Shown one piece after another: positions 17,285 to 25,418 of a stretch of 64,000 nt of DNA. Below the pieces are notes generated by a model. The model made no database searches. It was given only the letters and a program-made list of their open reading frames with translations, and was not told where the DNA came from. The translations under genes and the position numbers were made by a program. Every line of letters begins with the position of its first letter. The stretch's first letter is position 1. This DNA comes from Actinopolyspora biskrensis. Lineage in GTDB: Bacteria > Actinomycetota > Actinomycetes > Mycobacteriales > Pseudonocardiaceae. The DNA lies in NCBI RefSeq assembly GCF_013408175.1, contig NZ_JACBYW010000004.1, forward strand, positions 71,583-135,582, read 5' to 3'.

Positions 17285-17383
17285 CCGCACCGGGTGGCGG
17301 TCCTGCCGCACCCGGTGGGAAAAGGTCCCGGGCGGTGGTGGAACCGTTGGCGCGGGCGCGCTCGAGCCGGGCAGACTGGCCGC

Positions 17384-18325
17384 ATGGTCACTCGTTCCGA
17401 TGTCGAAGCTGCGCAGCAGCGCATCTCCGGCCACATCAGGCGTACCCCGGTGCTCGAACTCCCTCCGGGAACCGTCGCCGGGGCGGCGAAGGTCTGGCTG
17501 AAGCTGGAGCAGTTGCAGCTCACCGGCTCGTTCAAGGCCCGGGGTGCGTTCAACCGCGTCGTGTCCGGGATCGCCGCCGGACAAGCCGACGATGTCGGTG
17601 TGGTGGCGGCCTCCGGTGGCAACGCCGGGCTGGCCGTGGCGTGCGCGGCCACGCGGTGGAACCTGCCCGCGCGGGTGTACGTGCCGGAGACCGCCCCCGA
17701 GGTGAAGGTGGCCAAGCTGGAGAAGCTCGGTGCGGAGGTGGTGCGCACCGGCCGGAAGTACGCGGAGGCCTACGAGGCCGCGGTGGCCGACGCGTCCGAG
17801 TCGGGCGCGCTGTTCTGCCACGCCTACGACCAGCCCGAGATCTGCGCGGGCCAGGGCACGCTGGGCACGGAACTTCTCGAGCAGACCGGTGGGGAGCTGG
17901 ACACGATCCTGCTCGCCGTCGGAGGGGGCGGTTTGATGGCCGGTGTCGCCGCAGCCACCGAGTCGTCCGCCCGGGTGGTGGGCGTCGAGCCCCGCACCAT
18001 CCCGACCCTCGGTTCCGCCCTGGAAGCGGGCGGACCGGTCGAAGTGGACGTTTCCGGGGTGGCCGCCGACTCGCTCGGTGCTTCCCGGATCGGCGGGATC
18101 GCCCACGAGGTGGCCGTGCGCACCGGGGTGGAGTCGGTGCTGGTCGAGGACTCCGACATCGTCGCGGCCCGCGAGCACCTGTGGAGCGAGTACCGCCTCG
18201 TGGTCGAACACGGCACGGCGTCGGCGATGGCGGCGCTGCTGTCCGGTGCCTACCGGCCGTCCGAGGGCGAGCGGGTGGCCGTGGTGCTGTGCGGGGCCAA
18301 CACCGACCTCGCCGACCTGGGGTGA
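17384..18325 (+). CDS. PLP-dependent threonine/serine dehydratase-like protein
   Basis: A 313-residue fold-type II PLP enzyme. Lys51 in TGSFKARGAF is the Schiff-base lysine, and the glycine loop AVGGGGLMAG binds the cofactor phosphate. The catalytic core is complete and it lacks the regulatory C-terminal domain of biosynthetic IlvA, so a catabolic or promiscuous L-threonine/serine dehydratase is most likely. ATG 17384 gives the usual N-terminus, with RSDVEAAQQRI preceding the first core strand. A second member of the family lies at 48243-49223. Confidence 0.85.
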   Translation: MVTRSDVEAAQQRISGHIRRTPVLELPPGTVAGAAKVWLKLEQLQLTGSFKARGAFNRVVSGIAAGQADDVGVVAASGGNAGLAVACAATRWNLPARVYVPETAPEVKVAKLEKLGAEVVRTGRKYAEAYEAAVADASESGALFCHAYDQPEICAGQGTLGTELLEQTGGELDTILLAVGGGGLMAGVAAATESSARVVGVEPRTIPTLGSALEAGGPVEVDVSGVAADSLGASRIGGIAHEVAVRTGVESVLVEDSDIVAAREHLWSEYRLVVEHGTASAMAALLSGAYRPSEGERVAVVLCGANTDLADLG

Positions 18326-18480
18326 TCCGCGCGGGAGCCGCTCCCCGCTGTACGTCTCCTGAGCGCACCGACTACGGTTCCCGGCTGCCTCGACAACGTC
18401 GGTGCCGGGATCGGAGCCGGTCACCGCACCGGTGCCGGGGCCGGGGGAACGGCAGCCGATGACCGGGGGGGAGCGCACCC

Positions 18481-18960
18481 GTGACACAACGAACGGACTC
18501 CTGGGAGCACGGAGCCGGGTCCTCCGTCCTCGCGGCGCTGCTCGCGGTCCCCGGAATCATCGCCCACGGGGCCTGGATGCTCGCGTCGTTCGAGGAGTGG
18601 CACTACGGCGTCGAACCGCTCGAGGCGATCGGGGGCCTCGGCAACCTCCTGGTCGTGGTGCTTCTCGGGGCGGGCACGGTCGTGCTGCTGCTGCGCCGTC
18701 GCATCGGACGCTGGATGGTGACCGCGGGCGCGGCAGGGGGCCTCGTGATGATAGTCGGGGGTATCGCGCTCATGCTGGTGATCCTCGTGCGGACCGAGGA
18801 CGGTTCCACCGCGGGATTCCTGAAGCTGGGGATCACCTTCTTGTCCCCCGCGCTGTGCGGTCCGGTCCTCGCGCTCGTGCTCGTGCTGTCGCCGAGAACG
18901 GGTGAGTGGCTCCGCCGGAGAAACGGCGTTCCCGCCGAAGCGGAGCACGGCCGGGGCTGA
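18481..18960 (+). CDS. Membrane protein, four predicted helices, unknown function
   Basis: A 159-residue protein with hydrophobic segments at about residues 17-37, 52-72, 78-102 and 112-136, and basic residues at the ends. The GTG start at 18481 is preceded by GGGGGGAG. No enzymatic motif is visible and I do not recognise the family. It follows the dehydratase gene by about 150 bp and may or may not share its transcript. Confidence 0.7.
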   Translation: MTQRTDSWEHGAGSSVLAALLAVPGIIAHGAWMLASFEEWHYGVEPLEAIGGLGNLLVVVLLGAGTVVLLLRRRIGRWMVTAGAAGGLVMIVGGIALMLVILVRTEDGSTAGFLKLGITFLSPALCGPVLALVLVLSPRTGEWLRRRNGVPAEAEHGRG

Positions 18961-19057
18961 CGCCGCTCGGGAAGGCCGGTGCCGGGCGGGCGCCGCTCGG
19001 GGCCCGCGGTCGACGGCGCTCACATCGCCCGCCCCGGCGGTCGTACCCGGCAGCTCA

Positions 19058-19999
19058 TCAGGAGTCCTGCCCGGTGAGGTGCCCGTCGACGGTCTCGGCG
19101 ATGTAGTCCAACCCCGCCGCGCTTCCGGGCAGCACGCCGATCATGGGCAGGAATCCGTGGGTCTGCCCCTCGAAGCGGCGCTCGTGCACGCGAACCCCGG
19201 CCGCGCGGAGTCGTTCCGCGTAGGCTTCACCCTCGTCGCGCAGCACGTCGTGCTCGGCGGTCAGCACCACGGTTTCGGGCAGCCCGGACAGGTCGTCGGC
19301 ACGCAGCGGGGACGCTTCCGGGGCGAGCCGGTCCTGCGGTTCGGGGACGTAGTGGTCCCAGAACCAGGTCATGCCTTCCCTGGTCAGCACCAGTTGGTTG
19401 CGTGGGTCGGTGTAGGAGCCGGTGTCGAAGTCGCAGTCGGTGACCGGGTAGATCAGGATCTGCATGGAAGGCAGGGGGCCACCACTGGCCGCCGCCCGCC
19501 GACTGATCACGGCGGCCAGGTTTCCGCCCGCGCTGTCGCCGGCCACCAGCAGCGGAACCGGGCCGCCGGGAAGCTCCTCCCGCTCGCGGTCCGCCCAGCG
19601 CAGCGCGGCCCAGCAGTCCTCGACGGCGGCCGGGTGGCGGTGTTCCGGGGCGAGCCGGTACTCCACCATGGCCACCGAGCATCCGGTGCGCGCGGCCAGC
19701 GTGCGTCCGAGCTCGTCGAACTCGGCTGTGCTTCCGAGCACCCAGCCGCCGCCGTGGTAGTAGACGAGGACGCCGCGTGGTGACCCGGTGGGATGCAGCA
19801 TCCGCACCGGGATCGTGCCGTCGTCGGTGGGCACGTCGACCAGATCCACCCGGTGCATCTCCGGGGGCGGGGGGTCGGTCGAGGCGAGCTGTCCGCTCAT
19901 GGCCTCGCGCGCTTCGGTAGCGGTCAACTCCTGCAGCGGTTTCGCGTCGCTCGCGGCCATCCGGGTCAGCAGCGCGCTGGTCGCTTCGTCGAGAGCCAA
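19058..19999 (-). CDS. Alpha/beta-hydrolase, hormone-sensitive-lipase-type esterase
   Basis: A carboxylesterase of the HSL family (313 residues). The oxyanion motif HGGGW, the nucleophile elbow GDSAGG, the acidic residue in EHDVLRDEGEAY and the final histidine in GQTHGF form a complete active site. The family start normally lies about 15 residues before the conserved LLTRMAAS segment. TTG 19999, with GAGGAG nine bases upstream, fits this. The frame is open further upstream to 20149, but that extension is unlike the family. Confidence 0.88.
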   Translation of the reverse strand: MALDEATSALLTRMAASDAKPLQELTATEAREAMSGQLASTDPPPPEMHRVDLVDVPTDDGTIPVRMLHPTGSPRGVLVYYHGGGWVLGSTAEFDELGRTLAARTGCSVAMVEYRLAPEHRHPAAVEDCWAALRWADREREELPGGPVPLLVAGDSAGGNLAAVISRRAAASGGPLPSMQILIYPVTDCDFDTGSYTDPRNQLVLTREGMTWFWDHYVPEPQDRLAPEASPLRADDLSGLPETVVLTAEHDVLRDEGEAYAERLRAAGVRVHERRFEGQTHGFLPMIGVLPGSAAGLDYIAETVDGHLTGQDS

Positions 20000-20278
20000 G
20001 GCGAACAACTCCTCGGTGAGGGAAGGTCCGGACAGGACTGTCCACCGTGCTTCGAACAGCACGGGGTGCTTCGAGCAACGGTCGGTGCCGGGGAGGTATT
20101 CCGCGGCGGGGCGCGTTGTTCGTCCGGGGAGCCGGGGCAGCGCATCCACGACCGTGTGGAGCCCTTCCGGCGGAGCGGGGACCGGCCGCCGTTACCCGAT
20201 GTCGGGGCACCCGCTCACGATCCCGTGAGAGGTTCCGCTCGGCCACCACACACGACCGAGGGAGAGCGGAAGAATCAG

Positions 20279-20848
20279 TCAGACCCCGCGCGGGGCCTTG
20301 TCCGCGGCGAGCCGGATCTCGGCGGCGAGCTGCGGCACCGGCATGGCCACCGTGGTCTGCGAGATGTTGACCGGCGTTCCGGTCATCCTGGTGCTGGTGC
20401 GCAGCAGCAGGCCCTTGAAACCGGTCATGCGGCCCAGCACCTTGCCGGGGTCGACGAGCACGACGCTCAGCACGCGCTGCGTGCCGTCGGTGTCGGCCAC
20501 GGCTCCGGCGACGTCGTGCCAGCCGATGAAGCCGACGCTGGTCAGCGAGGCGTGATCGCGCAGCCCGGCGTTGTCCAGCAGCACCACCGGTTTCGGCCTG
20601 AACAGTCGTAACGCGCCGTAGACCAGGAACGTCCCGAAGAACACGATTCCCGCGGCACCGAGCGCCAGGAAAAGCCCCGCTCGAGGGGCCGAGCGCATCG
20701 CGGTGACGGCCTCGTAGCACATGATCAGGCCGAACAGGATGAACACCAGCGCGCCCAGCGTCATCAGCACCAGGCGGGTCCGGTTCGGATAGACCGCCAG
20801 CAGGTATCCCGGTTCTCCGGGACGTCCGGTTCGCTGGACCGTGCTCAT
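20279..20848 (-). CDS. STM3941-like membrane protein
   Basis: A 189-residue protein with two transmembrane helices (about residues 25-46 and 58-80) followed by a soluble domain. The PVVLLDNAGLRDHASLTSVG then GFIGWHDV pattern is the signature I associate with the STM3941 family, whose function is unknown. ATG 20848 is preceded by GAGGAGGAA. The gap towards the esterase gene (20150-20278) contains a copy of the short motif GCGGAACCTC in inverse orientation near 20230. Confidence 0.75.
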   Translation of the reverse strand: MSTVQRTGRPGEPGYLLAVYPNRTRLVLMTLGALVFILFGLIMCYEAVTAMRSAPRAGLFLALGAAGIVFFGTFLVYGALRLFRPKPVVLLDNAGLRDHASLTSVGFIGWHDVAGAVADTDGTQRVLSVVLVDPGKVLGRMTGFKGLLLRTSTRMTGTPVNISQTTVAMPVPQLAAEIRLAADKAPRGV

Positions 20849-21146
20849 CTGTTCCTCCTCGTCCGCCGTTTCTCGAGCCGGGAACCGGCATGCGGCTCGG
20901 CACTTCCGAGGCGCTGAGCCTGCCACCCCCGGAAGTGGGACGTTTCGGCCGGGAGCGTGAAACGCGTTTTCACCCGGTCGTGTCCGAAGACACTCCGGTG
21001 ATCCCCGGGGCGGGGAGGTGAGGTCCGGTCGCGGGGGCGGTTCGGGTGGTGTCGGTGCCTGCTTCAGCGTGGCCGGGAGCGGAAGTGTCCCACCAGTAGT
21101 CGACACGGCGGGAAAGCATCGGTCCGGTCACGCCGAGGGGGGAGCG

Positions 21147-21812
21147 CTACCCGGAACGCGGCTGTGCCAGGGTTTCTTCGGTGAACCGGGTTCCCGTGAT
21201 GCTGTTGAACATCCGGAGGAACGTCTCGAAGAGGTGGGTCTCCTCCTCGGCGTCGTGGTCGCGGCTGAAAAGCATGTAGCAGGACCGCTCCATCATCCAG
21301 CACAGGGCCAGCAGTTCCGCGCGGGGATCGTCCTCGCGCACGGGCAATCCGCTCCGGCGGTCCCGCTCCAGCGCCGAGGCCTGCAGCTCGACGCTGTGCT
21401 CCATGTACTCCCGCCACACGCGCCGGTAGTACGAGTTGTGGGTGACCAGCTCCATGACGCCGGACAGCACTCCGCTGTGGGTGCTCCAGGTCGCGAACAG
21501 TATGCGCAGGACGCTGGGCAAGGCCGCCGTGAACCCGTTCTCGGCCAGCAGCTGCTCGTGCTCGCGCATCATGGGCCCGACCACGATCTCGACCGTGGCG
21601 GCGATGAGGGATTCCTTGCTGTCGAAGTAGAAGTACACGGTGGACCGGGACAAACCGGCCTCGGCCGCGATCGCTCCGACGGTCAGCTGCGAGGGCAGTT
21701 TGTGCTGGAGCAGGCGCCGGGCCGACTCCAGCAGCTCGTGTTCCTGCCTCTCACCGCGGCTGACGCGCGGACGGTTCCGGGAACGAGGCGACGGCCACTC
21801 GGTGTAGTTCAT
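21147..21812 (-). CDS. TetR family transcriptional regulator
   Basis: A 221-residue repressor. The N-terminal helix-turn-helix (LTVGAIAAEAGLSRSTVYFYF, about residues 43-63) is typical, and the C-terminal ligand domain is unlike any I can name. ATG 21812 starts the protein about 40 residues before the HTH. Upstream, two palindromic sites share CGACAC/GTGT (21862-21874 and 21881-21899). They probably bind this regulator and control its own promoter and perhaps the rightward transcript. Confidence 0.88.
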   Translation of the reverse strand: MNYTEWPSPRSRNRPRVSRGERQEHELLESARRLLQHKLPSQLTVGAIAAEAGLSRSTVYFYFDSKESLIAATVEIVVGPMMREHEQLLAENGFTAALPSVLRILFATWSTHSGVLSGVMELVTHNSYYRRVWREYMEHSVELQASALERDRRSGLPVREDDPRAELLALCWMMERSCYMLFSRDHDAEEETHLFETFLRMFNSITGTRFTEETLAQPRSG

Positions 21813-21861
21813 GCCCGCAAGCGTATGAGATTCCCGCCGGAACACATGAACCCTATTGCAC

Positions 21862-21899
21862 TCGACACTGTGTTTAGTATGATCGACACGGTGTCGATC
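21862..21899. promoter_or_regulatory. Probable TetR operators and promoter
   Basis: GATCGACACGGTGTCGATC (21881-21899) is a perfect 19-bp palindrome. TCGACACTGTGTT just to the left is a shorter version of the same core. TATGAT between and overlapping them (about 21879-21884) resembles a -10 box for rightward transcription. The location 50-90 bp upstream of the TetR gene start supports autoregulation. Confidence 0.7.
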
Positions 21900-22163
21900 A
21901 ACTGGCGGGGAAGCAGGGAGTAGCCGTGTAAAACCTGGAGTCGGATGCTTTTTCTCGGTGCGTTTGTGCGCGCGCTTCGGTGTTTGTTTCCGCGCCGGTC
22001 GGGTCACGTCGATGCGCGGTGATAGAGTGCCGTGTTTCACGGCTGGTTGGATATCGTCAAGGGGGACAGCCGTGTTCGTCGCTCAGGGGCGCCGATCCGT
22101 GTCCGAAATTCGACCGGGAAAATGGGTACAAACTCGTCCTCGCGTTTCGGCACGGGCTAAGAG

Positions 22164-22180
22164 CTCCATTGACAATGGAG
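22164..22180. promoter_or_regulatory. 17-bp palindrome upstream of the secreted-protein gene
   Basis: CTCCATTGACAATGGAG is a perfect 8+1+8 inverted repeat about 30 bp before the GTG start at 22209. It could be an operator or form a small hairpin in the 5' untranslated region. No regulator can be named. Confidence 0.5.
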
Positions 22181-22208
22181 ACATCCTCGGGTTCGGAAAG
22201 GTGTTATC

Positions 22209-22583
22209 GTGAGACTGAGGGCTTTTTTGATTTCCGCGCTGAGCGTTCTGGGGCTCTTCGCGGCTGCCTTGCCCGCCCAGGCTAGTACCCAAATATGTAC
22301 AGACGAAGCATACTGTGCCGGGCAGGCGAAGTTCGTTTCGAAGGGCGAGCACCTGAAGGCGAACGACAACCGCGGAGATGGGCACGGCGTCTACGTGAAA
22401 TACTACAGATGGGACGTCGACACCTGGGGGGAATTCACCCAGAGGGGTGGGTCCAACTCCGGTTGGAAAGACCACAACATGAGCATGAAGGAAGGGGCGA
22501 AGATCAAGTACAGAGTATGTCTCATCGACGGTAGCGATGTGAAGTACTTCACCTGTAGCGACTACGTTGTCGACTATGCCTGA
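22209..22583 (+). CDS. Small secreted protein with conserved cysteines
   Basis: A 124-residue protein with a clear Sec signal peptide (RLRAFLISALSVLGLFAAAL, cut after AQA at about residue 26). The mature part is about 98 residues, rich in Lys, Asp, Gly and Tyr, with Cys residues near 30, 37, 108 and 117 that could form two disulfides. The GTG start is preceded by GGAAAGG. A strong hairpin follows the gene. It resembles the many uncharacterised small secreted proteins of filamentous actinomycetes; I do not recognise a function. Confidence 0.8.
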   Translation: MRLRAFLISALSVLGLFAAALPAQASTQICTDEAYCAGQAKFVSKGEHLKANDNRGDGHGVYVKYYRWDVDTWGEFTQRGGSNSGWKDHNMSMKEGAKIKYRVCLIDGSDVKYFTCSDYVVDYA

Positions 22584-22606
22584 TCTCGAGAAATAAAACA
22601 AAAAGT

Positions 22607-22645
22607 GCGTGCCCGGTTTTCGGCGTCGGCGAAAACCGGGCACGC
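22607..22645 (+). terminator. Strong terminator-like hairpin
   Basis: GCGTGCCCGGTTTTCG pairs perfectly with CGAAAACCGGGCACGC around a short loop, 24 bp after the stop of the secreted-protein gene. An A-rich stretch (AAATAAAACAAAAAG) precedes it, so it may also terminate leftward transcription, where that stretch is read as U-rich. Confidence 0.75.
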
Positions 22646-22708
22646 CTTCATCTCTGTTCGAGGTGCTCGCGGTCGAATCGTGGAAGCGTGTTTCCGGGGG
22701 AGGACGGT

Positions 22709-23839
22709 GTGATCAGACGGCGGCGGACGGAACGGCGCGTGCGGGGGGTGGCCGGACATGCTCGGCGTTCCGCGAGGGAATCGCCGACAGCGGGCGCGGG
22801 GGGATCCTCTCCGGAGGGTGATCGCCCGACGGTGTGGTGGCGGCTGCGGCGGGTGTGGGTCGCGATCGGCTCGATCCTGGCCGCAGCGGGCGCGCTGGCC
22901 GGGATCCTGTCGCTGGTCGAGGCTCGGCAGGCCAACGAGGTGGCCACCACCCCGGATCTGCGGGTTGCCGAACACCGGGTGACGACCAAGGGTGATGTGG
23001 AGAGAACTCGGGAAAACCCCGAGACCGGTATGCATGAGACGGACCGCGTCGATGCCGCCGCGGTCGACGTGGTGCTGGAGAACCGGGGCGAGCAGCCCGC
23101 GCTGGTCACCGAGATCGAACTCGTGGTCCACTCCGCACAACGGCTGCACGCGTGCCAAGCCTCCGGACCGATCAACGTGACCACCGCCTATGACATCCGC
23201 GTTCCGCGTGAGCTGCAGTCCCGGACGGTGCGCAAGTCCGTGCTGTACAACCTCGACGGCAAATCCAAGGAGCGCGTGCTGCTCAGCATCGGTCCCGGCG
23301 GAGATGAAGGAACGACCGGCTGGGGGACGATTTACACCGTCGATGTGCGGCTGAAGCAGGACTCCGGAAACGTGTTGACCATCCCGGACCTGGTGCTGAT
23401 GCAACCTTGGCGGAATTCCGGCACCGTCAGCGATGTCGTCTCGGCAACTCTCGGCGAGTCCGGGTATTCGGGGTACGAGGAGTGCGCGGCCGAGAACATG
23501 CGCACCCTCGAACGAGCCGTCGAGCGGCCGGGCACCCACTCGCCGAAGATGATCGAACTCTACGACCGGTTGCGTGCGGCCGGTGCGGCCGGAGCCGTCG
23601 ACGGGATCTGGGGCGCCGCATTGAGCACGTTGCCCGCCGACGTTCCGAGCTACCGGTATGTCCGGCGCCTCGAGGAGAAGCTCGACGCCACGGTGTCACA
23701 ACGATCCACCGCCCGCGGCACCATTCTGTACCACCCCGGCCCGTTCGATGGTCCCGAGCAGGCCCGCGCCTGGTGCCGCGAGCACGGGCTCGCCGACTCC
23801 GAGATGTGCCGACCCCGGTATTTCACCCCCGCCGAGTGA
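22709..23839 (+). CDS. Single-pass membrane protein with large extracytoplasmic domain, unknown
   Basis: A 376-residue protein. An arginine-rich N-terminus (about 45 residues) is followed by one membrane helix (about 50-70, VWVAIGSILAAAGALAGIL) and a soluble domain that starts with strand-like segments (VDVVLENRGEQPALVTEIEL) resembling a small beta-sandwich. The last 60 residues contain CREHGLADSEMC. GTG 22709 is preferred over an upstream frame because GGGGGAGGA lies just before it. No family recognised. Confidence 0.7.
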   Translation: MIRRRRTERRVRGVAGHARRSARESPTAGAGGSSPEGDRPTVWWRLRRVWVAIGSILAAAGALAGILSLVEARQANEVATTPDLRVAEHRVTTKGDVERTRENPETGMHETDRVDAAAVDVVLENRGEQPALVTEIELVVHSAQRLHACQASGPINVTTAYDIRVPRELQSRTVRKSVLYNLDGKSKERVLLSIGPGGDEGTTGWGTIYTVDVRLKQDSGNVLTIPDLVLMQPWRNSGTVSDVVSATLGESGYSGYEECAAENMRTLERAVERPGTHSPKMIELYDRLRAAGAAGAVDGIWGAALSTLPADVPSYRYVRRLEEKLDATVSQRSTARGTILYHPGPFDGPEQARAWCREHGLADSEMCRPRYFTPAE

Positions 23840-24072
23840 GCTCGTGCTATGTCGCCCCAGTTCCGCGACGGTGTGGAGACTGCCCGATGCTCCAGCGCGA
23901 GCTACGCGGAGAATTATTACCCGGTAAAAGGAGGCCGATGCGCGCCATGCTCACCGGTGGGGCGGCGGACTGGACGAGCCCCGGGGGCGCAGTTTTGCCC
24001 ATAACCGGAAGGGGAGCGCGACGTGACGCTCCGGCCGCACGGGCCGGGAAAAGCGTCGGCTGCGACGCCGGT

Positions 24073-24708
24073 TCACCACGGCCCCGGGGTGGCGTTGCCG
24101 ATCAACAGCGCGAAGCACCCGCCACCGACGAGCGCTCCGGTCAGCGCGCCGCCCACGACCTGCGCGGGGGTGTGGTCCCGGACGGCCACCCGGGACCAGG
24201 AGACGGCTGCCACCGCGACCACCAGCAGCCACCAGAGCACTCCGTAGGTCAGGGCCAGCACGACCGTGGCTCCGGCGGCCACGGCCGAGTGCACGGAGAC
24301 CTTCCAGAAGATCGTGATCGCTCCGGTGACGAACAGGCTCAGGATCATGCCGAGGTCCAGTGCGACCAGTGGCCACGGAGCGCCTGCTGAGATCAGTACG
24401 GCCAGCCCGAGCAGGCTGAGCACGATCAGCGTGAGGAAGGGGACGAGCCGCCCGCGGCGGTCCCGCACGTGATGCCCGTCCCACCGCCCGGTCCGGCTGC
24501 CCCAGACGATGACCCCCATCGGCAGCACGCTGCTGGTCAGCGCGACCACCGAGCTCCACAGGACGGTCGGGAGCACCGCCCCGGTGGCCTGCCAGGCCAC
24601 CGCCAGCGGCAGCACGACGACGATCACCGAGGGTGCCAGCGCCTCGTTCAGCAGGCGGGCCGTCGCCGTTCTCCAGTCCCGTCGCGGGGTCGAGGTGCGG
24701 GTGCTCAT
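24073..24708 (-). CDS. PAP2-superfamily membrane protein
   Basis: A 211-residue integral membrane protein with about six helices. SRVAVRDHTPAQVVGG corresponds to the last PAP2 phosphatase motif (SR-x5-H-x3-D), but glutamine stands where the final aspartate is expected. HSAVAAG resembles the central PSGH motif without the proline. The first motif (K-x6-RP) is not obvious. It may be a divergent lipid-phosphate phosphatase or an inactive relative. ATG 24708 gives a polar 18-residue N-terminus before the first helix. Confidence 0.7.
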   Translation of the reverse strand: MSTRTSTPRRDWRTATARLLNEALAPSVIVVVLPLAVAWQATGAVLPTVLWSSVVALTSSVLPMGVIVWGSRTGRWDGHHVRDRRGRLVPFLTLIVLSLLGLAVLISAGAPWPLVALDLGMILSLFVTGAITIFWKVSVHSAVAAGATVVLALTYGVLWWLLVVAVAAVSWSRVAVRDHTPAQVVGGALTGALVGGGCFALLIGNATPGPW

Positions 24709-24798
24709 GGCTCTCTTCCGTCGGACCGGTGCTCTTTCGGACGTGGAACGTCGAACCCTACCGGAGAACCGGGGCGGGACCGTCCGCTGCGGGAGTGG

Positions 24799-24996
24799 TC
24801 AGTCGAAGCGGTCAGCCTCGAGAGCTGGCACGGAGGTCCGCCACTGCCGCTCGGTGGTGGTGAGGTAACCGGCCGCGCGGTCCTTGGTGTCACGCACGGC
24901 CGCTCCGTCGCAGATCCGGCCGACCTCGACGCGGGTGCTCGTGTTCGCGCTTCGATCGGATTTGCGCCAACCGTGGGGATTCTGCGGTGGTGTCAC
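24799..24996 (-). CDS. DUF397 protein without an adjacent XRE partner
   Basis: A 65-residue DUF397 domain: WRKSDRSANTSTRVEV, then AAVRDTKDRAAGYLTTTERQW, the usual two-part signature. Family members normally sit directly behind an XRE-DUF5753 regulator gene and are thought to antagonise it. Here no such gene is found. Instead a 21-codon frame ends in a GTGA overlap with this start. GTG 24996 has no strong Shine-Dalgarno sequence of its own, so translation may depend on that upstream frame. A complete pair exists at 58390-59517. Confidence 0.75.
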   Translation of the reverse strand: MTPPQNPHGWRKSDRSANTSTRVEVGRICDGAAVRDTKDRAAGYLTTTERQWRTSVPALEADRFD

Positions 24997-25058
24997 GAGG
25001 ATGGATCCAGCTCCTTGGCGGCCTCTGCGATGGGCCTCTGCGACTCCTGCGGACTCAT
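24993..25058 (-). CDS. 21-codon leader ORF overlapping the DUF397 gene
   Basis: ATG 25058 with GGAAG about six bases upstream opens a 21-codon frame (SPQESQRPIAEAAKELDPSS). Its TGA overlaps the GTG of the DUF397 gene by four bases. It could be a leader peptide for translational coupling or the last scrap of a lost partner gene. It is too short for any family call. Confidence 0.35.
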   Translation of the reverse strand: MSPQESQRPIAEAAKELDPSS

Positions 25059-25418
25059 GGCTGCTTCCGGTCGGCGCGTGTCGGCTTCGCCCGCACCGGG
25101 CTCCGGTGCCTGCCCAACCCGGTTCCCTCCGTTCCGCCTTCGCCGTGGTGCGATCACGCCCGGCAGGGGCACGCGCACATCGGCCGCACGGTCCCGGGCG
25201 CGTCCACGGACGCGGACCAGGACGCACCCCCGGAGCGAGCGGTCGAGCGAGCTGCCCCGAGTCGCCGCGCACCACCAAAAGTCGTTGCTAGTGTCCTCGC
25301 CCGTGGCACAGCGGAACAGCCGACCGGCCGAGGGAACACTCCACTCCGGACGAACGATCGTGACGGGCTCCGAGCCCGGCGGCGATTCCGGCGGCGAACC
25401 GAATGGGCGGGCTGCGTC
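25059..25418. other. Gene-free stretch
   Basis: About 360 bp between the 21-codon frame and the next plus-strand gene contain several open frames but none with a start signal or protein-like sequence. This is where an XRE-DUF5753 gene would be expected if the DUF397 pair were complete, and none is visible. Confidence 0.5.

Noticed and set aside
14906-18487. Very long minus-strand open frame (about 1190 codons)
   Set aside because: It lies antisense to the nuclease end, the helicase, the GNAT gene and the dehydratase gene, whose products have clear motifs. Long antisense frames are common in GC-rich DNA.
23928-24390. Strong AAAAGGAGG followed by ATG 23938
   Set aside because: The spacing to the ATG is too short, and the frame soon runs antisense through the PAP2 gene with no protein-like sequence.
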